64,000 nt of DNA from NCBI RefSeq assembly GCF_901933205.1, contig NC_044600.1:11632501-11696500 (forward strand), written 5' to 3'. Shown piece after piece: positions 56,802-64,000 of the stretch (position 1 is the first letter of the stretch; every line of letters begins with the position of its first letter). Under the pieces are notes generated by a model. That model was given only the letters and a program-made list of their open reading frames with translations, was not told where the DNA came from and did not search any database. The translations under genes and the position numbers were made by a program. Origin of the DNA: Camarhynchus parvulus. Taxonomy: Eukaryota > Chordata > Aves > Passeriformes > Thraupidae.

Positions 56802-59029
56802 CTGTTGGGAAAAAATATTAAATTAATTAAAGTAAAATCTTGCAAGATACTCAATTATTTCATCCAGCACACAGAATTCTTAAACTGCCAGAACAAAAAA
56901 AAATATATCTGTATCATGCATCTTCCTTTCATGGAAACAGCTTTGTCTTCAGATAATTTAATTTTTTGAAAAAGGGCCACATTCCTATTCATGAAAGCTG
57001 AAAACTGGATATTCCTTCTAAAAATGTCCTTATTTTATTTCAAAGCAATCTGGTAAGGAAGCAATCTAAATTCCCAAAAGTTCTCTTTCCCAGGAAACTA
57101 GTTTGGACTATGTTCTTGTAGAGCATCACTTTTAGAGGTACCTCTGGTGTCAATTGCAACATGTTTGCTTCATCCTAAAGTCAACCTTGGTGTCCCTGGA
57201 GTACAGTCCTGCACTGTGGAAATCCCTGTTCAGGGTGAGCCACTGGCCCTGCTGCAGCAGTGGGAGTTCTCCTGATCACATCTAATAGGCTTCCAGCACT
57301 ATTCAGCTCTCCCCTTCACCCCTCTCCCCACCACTATTGTTCTGGTACTGTGTAGAATTAATTTTTCTAGAGTTAACCCTTCTGCTGCCTTGATAACTGA
57401 GAGCAGAGCGGGGGAATGACTTGGCATCTTCATTCCTGTAGATCTTTAATGTCAAAATCTTGCATGTGGGGCAAAGCTTAATTTATTCTTCTCTGTGTGG
57501 TGCAGAGCTAGTATTGTACTTGCAGCATGTGCCATTCTGTTTATCTTTTTCTGGGCTTTAACAAGTGAATTATTTTATGGAAATAATCAACTAATTAACT
57601 AAAGTAGATTTTTTTTAATACAGCCAACTCAAGATTCTACTATTTTGCTGCTCCAGTGTTTATAAGCATTCATTGCAAAAGTGTTATCTTCCCAGAGTGC
57701 ACTTGTCCATAATTTACAATGTTGGAAAGATTTGGGTGTGATTTTAAAAGCCTTGATATGGATTCACTATTAGTTTTACAGAAGCTTAAAAACCCCAAAA
57801 AGAGTCACTATTGGAAAAATGAGCAGTCTGTTTTGTAAACTAATATGGCCTCTTCAGATTTCACGTAAATAACAGAATTGTATATAAGTATGTTCAAACT
57901 TACAGATAATCAAGGCAAAAATAATAATTTATATAGGCATAAGTAAAGTGGTGGATAACTGAAAGAAATTAAACAGTAAGTTAAGAAGCCACTAAAATGA
58001 AGATCTTGCTGTTAATACTGTTGACACCTAGGATACTGTAACAAAGGGTGTGTAATCTGATTTTATCAGCGGTTGCATTACCTTCTCTGTTCAAAAATTC
58101 TCTGTATTCCCAAACCACAACCACAATGGACATCTTCCTTAACTAACTAAACCTGTGCCACTACTCTGTACTCAGTAAGCTCATTCAAAACAATGCAAAT
58201 TGCCTCTGAAAATGTTTAAAGAAACCCCTTCTTTAAAACACAGTCCCTATTCAGTAACAAAACATAACTTTCCATTTATTTTGCAAGTTGAGAATAATGT
58301 TTCCATTTCAGAAGAAGAGTTTAAGTAATTTTTCTCTTTCCAATATTCAAATCACACAGGACATTTTTGAAGCCAAACATGCTTTTAAAAACCTGTTTAA
58401 CATTAAAACCTCATAATTTAGTCCCAGGACATCATGCATGCATTCAGAACAACAGTAGCACATCACTGGGAGTAGCAGAAATCTGAATGTTTAAATATTT
58501 CAGCCTTCTTAGGGATTGCTTAAGCAAACAATAATTATAAATGGCGCACAATTATCCTTTGTACAGCACCTTATCTGTTAGGTTGGTTAGTTAGAATAGA
58601 AAGGCTCAGAAATCGACCCATTTTAAATGTCAGGTCTTGAAAAAGGAAGAACATTACAAAACCTGGACTGCTTGTTTTTAGAAATGCTGCACAGTAATGT
58701 GAGATGGAGGAGTTAATTACAGAAATGGGATGGAGACTTTTGATGTCTTTCTTAATTCTCTTTAATTTCTGTATTGTTGTTACTCCAAATATAAACACAT
58801 ACTTTTCACTATTAGGACACTCCCTTTATTTCCCCAAAGGGCAATGTCCTAAAAATATTCCTGGATTTAAATAATCTCAGTCAGTATTAACCTGTTGGTT
58901 GTATTGGTGTATTTTCTACATTGTAGAAACAATTAAAGTCATCCAGACCTTACTTAGTGTGGATGACTTTAATTACTTAGTGAAATAAAGCAAAAGGGGC
59001 TCTGTTTAACGCCTCGCCCTCCAAAAAGC
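56802..59029 (-). other. Probable 5' intron of CHRDL1
   Basis: AT-rich stretch between the acceptor of the first coding exon and the CpG island. If transcription starts in the island, this is the first intron. I see no other gene; a small hairpin lies at its island edge. Confidence 0.5.
58931..58982. repeat. 14-bp inverted repeat with overlapping direct repeat
   Basis: AATTAAAGTCATCC (58931-58944), a 16-nt loop, then the exact reverse complement (58961-58974). The 10-mer TTACTTAGTG occurs both in the loop (58950-58959) and across the right edge (58973-58982). It abuts the CpG island. Confidence 0.93.
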
Positions 59030-60450
59030 CCGGCTTGGTAACTACAAGAGGCGGTGTCCGGCCTCGCCACGTTTTACAATTAGTGAAAAAAACCCGCAAA
59101 ATCCAAAAATGGCGGTGCCGGGGGCAGCTGGCAGGGGCAGCGGTGATGCAGCGGCAGGGACAGCTCAGCCCCGACGGCCGCGCTCCCCTCCATCACCCGC
59201 AGCGCGAACCCTCTCCCTGCGCTCTTGCCGAGCCTTCATCCCTGCGGCACGTCCGCCGCTGCCGTCGGGAGGTGGCCGCAGGCGGGGGCTCTCCCGCGGG
59301 CTCCGGCTCTCGCTGCTCTGACAGAGCAGCCGCCCCTTGGTCGCCGGCCCGGGGAGCGCCCGCCGCCCCGCCCGGGGCCGGGAGGGGAGCTCGGCTCGGG
59401 GCTGCCCCTGCCCGGGCCAGGTGCCGGCGCTGCCCCGAGGGGGCGGCGGGACATGGACCGGCGGAACGGGACAGACGGAACGCCCGGGAGGCGTCGAGTC
59501 CCCGCGCTGGGCTGTCCGTGCCGCGGCCTCGGGAGCAGCTCCGGCAGCGGGACCGCGCCTTCCCGGGGCCTCGTCTCGGACAGCAAAGCTCACAAACCTG
59601 GGGCAGGGCTGGGGGCTGCTCCGCTCAGCTCCGCTCGGACACCGCCGCGAACAGCGCTCGGGCTGGGGCGACCGCGCGGCTCCGCGCTCCGCTCCGCGGG
59701 TACTGGGGGGTCCGGCCAGGCAGCTCCGCTACTCGCTCACGTTGCCATAATCTTCTCCCGCGGCTTTGAGGTGTCCCCTTCGACTGGGTAGGGGGGGGAC
59801 AAGCAGGGGACGGACGGGGTCCTGCCGCCGCCAGCCCTCGACCCCCGAGCGATGGACGGGAGCGGAGAGGGAGGGATCCGCTACGCCCGAGCTGCGGGCC
59901 GCTCCGGGGTGGGCGCTCCGGAAGGTCCCGGGCTGGGGCACCTGCCACCGCCTGCCGCCCCGCCGAGGAGCGCAGCGAGGCCTCGCGGCCGGAGGATGCT
60001 CGGCGGCGGGTCCTGTCCCGCAGCCCCGCCGGCAGCGAGCGGCGGCGGGAGGCGGGGTGAGCAGGTCTGCCTCCGCCCCGGCCCCCTCCTCGCCCGCGCC
60101 CCGCGCCCGCCACCCGGCACAGCGGCGTGACTGACACGGCTGGGGTGGAGCCGCTCCGCCACGGGGGGCCGCGGACGGGGGCGACACCGGACGCGGGGCT
60201 CGGAGCCCGCCCGCCCTTCGGGCTGCCCTCCGGGTCCCGCGGAGCAGCTGCGGCCCGCGGGACCCGCGCCCGGCGGTGGGGCCATGCTCCGGTGCTTTCC
60301 GACGAGCTGCGGGTTGGGTGACCGTGGCCACTTTTCCTCCGCAGAAACAGAGCCCCACGGGTGGCTTTCGTGGAGAGCGGACTCCGCACCGAGACCTCTC
60401 TTTAATGGGCTTCTCCTAGTCGGGGTGCCCCCCGAAGCAGACCCGACGGA
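59030..60450. promoter_or_regulatory. CpG island, probable CHRDL1 promoter
   Basis: An abrupt block of CpG-rich, GC-rich DNA inside AT-rich sequence, 2.2 to 3.7 kb 5' of the first coding exon of CHRDL1. GC boxes on the minus strand include 59366-59373 (complement of CCCCGCCC) and 59955-59964 (complement of CCGCCCCGCC). A YY1-like AAAATGGCGG lies at 59106-59115 on the plus strand. ORFs of up to 254 codons here come from GC-rich sequence with few stops, and I do not regard them as genes. Position and orientation make it the likely start of CHRDL1 transcription. I could not fix the start site or the donor of the noncoding first exon; minus-strand GTGAGC occurs near 59590 and 59737. Confidence 0.75.
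59786..59819 (+). promoter_or_regulatory. Potential G-quadruplex in the CpG island
   Basis: Four G-runs of at least three (59786-59788, 59791-59798, 59806-59809, 59816-59819) are separated by loops of 2, 7 and 6 nt, which fits the canonical motif. The G-rich strand is the template strand for CHRDL1. Confidence 0.6.
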
Positions 60451-63400
60451 GTTAGCATCCACTGGGATCTGCCAGACACCTTCTGCTGACACCCTCTGGT
60501 CTGATTTATTGTGTTAGAAGGTTTCAAGGTCACATTGAGATTCTGGTGGAACTAAATTAAACCCATGACTCATTATATGCTTGGTCAAACATTCTTTTTC
60601 TGTCTTCTTGTAGCCCCTGTAACTAATAAGAAGAGATCAGTGAACTCTTGACAAATGATCTGAGAAAAAGGGTGAGGTATGAAAAGACATCATGTGGAGA
60701 AACAAATTACAACCTATTTCCCCTAGTTTGGGACCAGGGTGTTTGGGAAGCACTGCTGGGAGGTCGTACACCTCTCAGGCTTAGTAGATATTTTCAGAAG
60801 GCTGAAAATTGAGCAGAACTTTCATTTCTTCCATTGTACCTTAGCTGGACAAAACACTGAAGGTGTAGTGTATGATAAAACCTTATACTAGCAGGAGGAA
60901 AGAACAGATTACTTGCTAAAGCTTTTGTAGTGTGACTTTATGAGCAGCCAAGGCTGTGTGTCAGTCAAATGCAACTATATAACTCCTAATATTAAATAAT
61001 GAAAAGAGAAAGTTCTGGAGCTAAGCATTTTGAAAACACTCCATATCTACTTCTGTGTCCCTGTCACTCTGTCTTGCTGTGCACCGGCAGTAATCCATGT
61101 TCCTGAGGAAAAACCACTGCTTAAAGCTCTTAGTTCCCAGCTCTTAGTGATGCCTATGGCTGCAGACTGATAGTTTAGGGACTGTATGAAACAGGAATGG
61201 GCAAACAGAGAAAGAAATGGTAACTCTTAATCAGAAGTATGATTGTAACTTGCACATGAAAGCAGAGAACCTGCTGTGTGCAAGCTCCAGTCCCACACAG
61301 GGATATCCATGCTCATGGAGCAGAGTTAAGCACACGTGTGTGCTTCTAAATTGTGGGGCTGTAGGAATGTTTTTCTTTTAGGTGTTGTGCTGGGTTAGAC
61401 CATACAGGCTCAGCCTGTGAGATAAATTGCCTCTGAATAACATAGACACTCAGCTGTGTGACTAAACTGACCCTATTGCAAATCTTGGAGAGTAGGAGTC
61501 CACGGTTCTTTGTAGACTGGTTTAATAGTTTGGGTTGATAGCAGCTACATGACTTTAGTAAATGCAGCTTTGGGCCTGAGCAGAGCTCAGTTTTACTGCA
61601 GAGACATCCTCCAGAACAATCCACCCAACTCTGTCAGTGTTCTCTATGTATTTTTTCTCCACGTATTTTCTTCTCTGCGCTGATACAAAGTCCAGTGTGT
61701 GTAAAGACAACAGTAACTGTTGCAGGACTCTTTATGCCTAGTCAGGGTAGTAGTAATGAGAAGCAAAATATTTTCTATAGACTGTGTGACCTGAATTCTT
61801 TTGCAGAGGGATTCTTTGAAAATAAATTCCTTATTTGGCCTGAAGAGTGCTTTGGGAAAGTTGCTATAGATGCCAGCACTTTCTACTGCATTCTGTAAGA
61901 CTATTTCAGAAAATGCTGCTGTCTGATGGTCTCTGGAGATACTAATTCAGGTACAAGACCTTTGCTGAACATAAAGATATTTGAACTGGAGTTCTTTATC
62001 CATTCTGGCAGATTTAGGTTGTAGAGAACTGGCTGAAAGAACCTTTCTCTCAAGTGAGATTTTGGGACTCACTGAACTGGCAACTTGGTGGAAATCCAGA
62101 CTTCCCAGGGCAGGCTGCTCTGGTCTGACTCCCAGTCCTGGTCCTGCTGCTCAAGCTCTTCATGAGTTGCTGGGATGTCCCTGAAGACTTTTGACTGAAG
62201 ATGCAATCTGACATCTCTCTTGGTCACATACAATGGCTGCATCTGTTTCTTGTCCTTCATCTTCCCATGGCACAGTGCTGCAGCACGGGTTGTGCTTGTT
62301 AGGCCACAGGATAATATGGCACATGCTGGGCATTGTGCATGAACAGAATGTTCACAGGTGGCCTCTTGGTGAGTGACCCTTCTGAGCTGGCAAGGTTGCC
62401 AGTGCCCCTGGATCCTGGGAGTGCTTCACCTATGCCCAAGCTGTTCCTTTTCTCCCAAGTCTCACCAAGGACAAGCACAAGCCACTACTCTTTGTGTGTC
62501 ACCACAGCCTGTTATGCTTTGCCTTGTCTCACATCTAACACAGCCCCATGGCAGGGCTGACACAGCACTCACAACTTAGCAAGCCCCTTGCTCTGTGCTC
62601 TTGCTCAGCAGTGGGCTGTTACTGCAGCTTGTGGAGTTCAGGGCTGCTGCACATGTGTGACACAGAGAGCTCTGGAGAAGCATCACATCCACAGTTGTTG
62701 CCCTTCATGCTGCCAAGCAGAACTCACTGCTTGAATATGCTCTGCATTCTGGTGTCCAGACAGGAAAGAATTGCTCTTGATAGTCAGCATTAAAGATTGA
62801 AGGATGCCCTAAGTTTTTATAAGCACAGAGATTTATCCATGCAATTCTCATTAAAGACAATGGAAATTAAACAGATACATAGTGTGACACTGCCAGTAGA
62901 AGTCCATGTCCCTGTGCTGTGCCTCACAGTGACTGAGCAGCATAAAGGTATCCTGCTATTATTTCTCAGGTCTTGTGAGGGGAAATAAAAACAGGCTAAA
63001 AGATTCATGCCAATGCTAACATGTTTACACACCCTGTGGAGTTTTCTTAATTGCAACAGACATGGAGCTCTGAGAGATTAGACACATGACACAATATCCC
63101 TATTTTTTTTTTCTTCTCTTTCTCTGTGGTCAAATTTTCACTCTAAAAATGTATGAAAGGAAATTCTTAGCGTAATGATGAGCATCCTTTGATTTCTGCA
63201 TTCCCATAAATTCAGTAAAGCCCTTTGGAAAATGTATCTTAAGACGCTAAAAATTATTCCCAGGGTTTTATAAAAATCTCTAAATTACTTTTTGTGGTTT
63301 GGATCAGCCCCCCCCCAGTTATCATACTGGGAATACAATCTGGATGTTCACCAAGCAGGCTTCACAGATACTGTTCAACAAAAAGGCCTTCAGATGTGCA

Positions 63401-63934
63401 TGATTTTGTGATTATGGCATAGAATGGTCATGAGCATTCCCCACCCTCCTGTTTTTTCTGTAGCATGGACTTCATCCACAGTGTGTTGTCAGTCCTCTAG
63501 CACTAGAAATTAATTTATTTATTTGCCAGTGAGACAGATGGATGTAGTGAGCCTGAGATTTCAATTCAGGCATTACATAAAATGTCAAACTGCAGCCCAA
63601 TTCCTCATTACCTTGCTGTGGATATATTCAGATGGGACTGAAGAGTAGCTGAAAGTTTTTCATTGTTCTGTCAAAAAATGCAAATAAAACATATCTCTAA
63701 ATTTAACTTCCAAATACACAAGTGAGAAGAGACTCACAAAACCTGTCAGCAGCAATGAAAATGCAGGAGAAGGCAACCACACAGTGTTTCTTTCCATCCT
63801 AGAGTAAATGACACTTTGCTAGTTGGGGTGTTGAGAATCCCAGTGTGTAGAATAAATATATGCACTCAGAGGTGAGGCCCTCCTGAATTTTGCATGTGCT
63901 CATCATTTCCTCAAAGTGTTCATCTGCAAATGTT
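60451..63934. other. Upstream intergenic sequence, nothing recognised
   Basis: Upstream of the CpG island; short ORFs only. A run of nine C lies at 63308-63316. If the order matches the human X chromosome, PAK3 would be the next gene on this side, but none of it is seen here. Confidence 0.6.
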
Positions 63935-64000
63935 TCTAATCTAATCTAATCTAATCTAATCTAATCTAATCTAATCTAATCTAATCTAATCTAATCTAAT
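63935..64000. repeat. (TCTAA)n pentanucleotide array, cut by the window edge
   Basis: About 13 uninterrupted copies of TCTAA/CTAAT run to the last base, so the true length is unknown. Perfect units suggest recent expansion. Confidence 0.97.

Noticed and set aside
59035..60492. Several overlapping ORFs of 116-254 codons on both strands
   Set aside because: They lie wholly in the CpG island, where stop codons are rare. The products are low-complexity Arg/Ala/Gly/Pro sequence, and all frames are open at once.
63935..64000. CRISPR-like or telomeric array
   Set aside because: It is a plain 5-bp tandem repeat with no spacers, and the unit is not the vertebrate telomere repeat.

Overview
The window is vertebrate nuclear DNA, almost certainly from a bird and probably a songbird. 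Three CR1 LINE 3'-end copies plus one short CR1 fragment are recognisable. Two retroviral LTRs begin TGTCCTGGTTTA-like and one ends TAAACCAAGACA, a terminal pattern typical of passerine endogenous retroviruses. The DNA is AT-rich, with long introns and one sharp CpG island. I see no bacterial, phage or CRISPR content.

The one gene I can establish is a complete coding region for CHRDL1 (chordin-like 1, called ventroptin or neuralin-1 in older work), on the minus strand. Eleven coding exons lie between 56752 (ATG) and 24568 (end of TAA). They join through GT-AG introns with no frame break into a 456-residue secreted protein: signal peptide, three von Willebrand C (VWC) domains with ten cysteines each, and the family's own C-terminal region. 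The gene family antagonises BMPs, and in chick it patterns the dorso-ventral retina. A roughly 2.5-kb 3'UTR runs to a strong poly(A) site near 22050. A CpG island at about 59.03-60.45 kb is the likely promoter, with one or more noncoding 5' exons that I could not place.

Layout: 1-22.05 kb lies beyond the 3' end of CHRDL1. It holds CR1 and LTR insertions, a doubtful collagen-like terminal exon or retrocopy tail (1754-1974) and one doubtful 157-residue ORF (11626-12099). 22.05-56.8 kb is the CHRDL1 transcription unit, with a 14.3-kb intron 4 that holds two CR1 copies and a cluster of homeodomain motifs. 56.8-59 kb is probably 5' intron. 59-60.45 kb is the CpG island. 60.45-64 kb is upstream sequence with no gene seen, ending in a (TCTAA)n array cut by the window edge.

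I found no new multi-gene system. The least expected features are several perfect inverted repeats: a 24-bp palindrome in the predicted 3'UTR, a 15-bp stem 45 nt inside intron 10, a 20-bp palindrome in intron 4 and a 14-bp stem beside the CpG island. Also worth attention are the repeated exon architecture of the VWC domains, four TAATTA motifs within 349 bp of intron 4, and the collagen-like ORF followed by AATAAA and a short A-tract.
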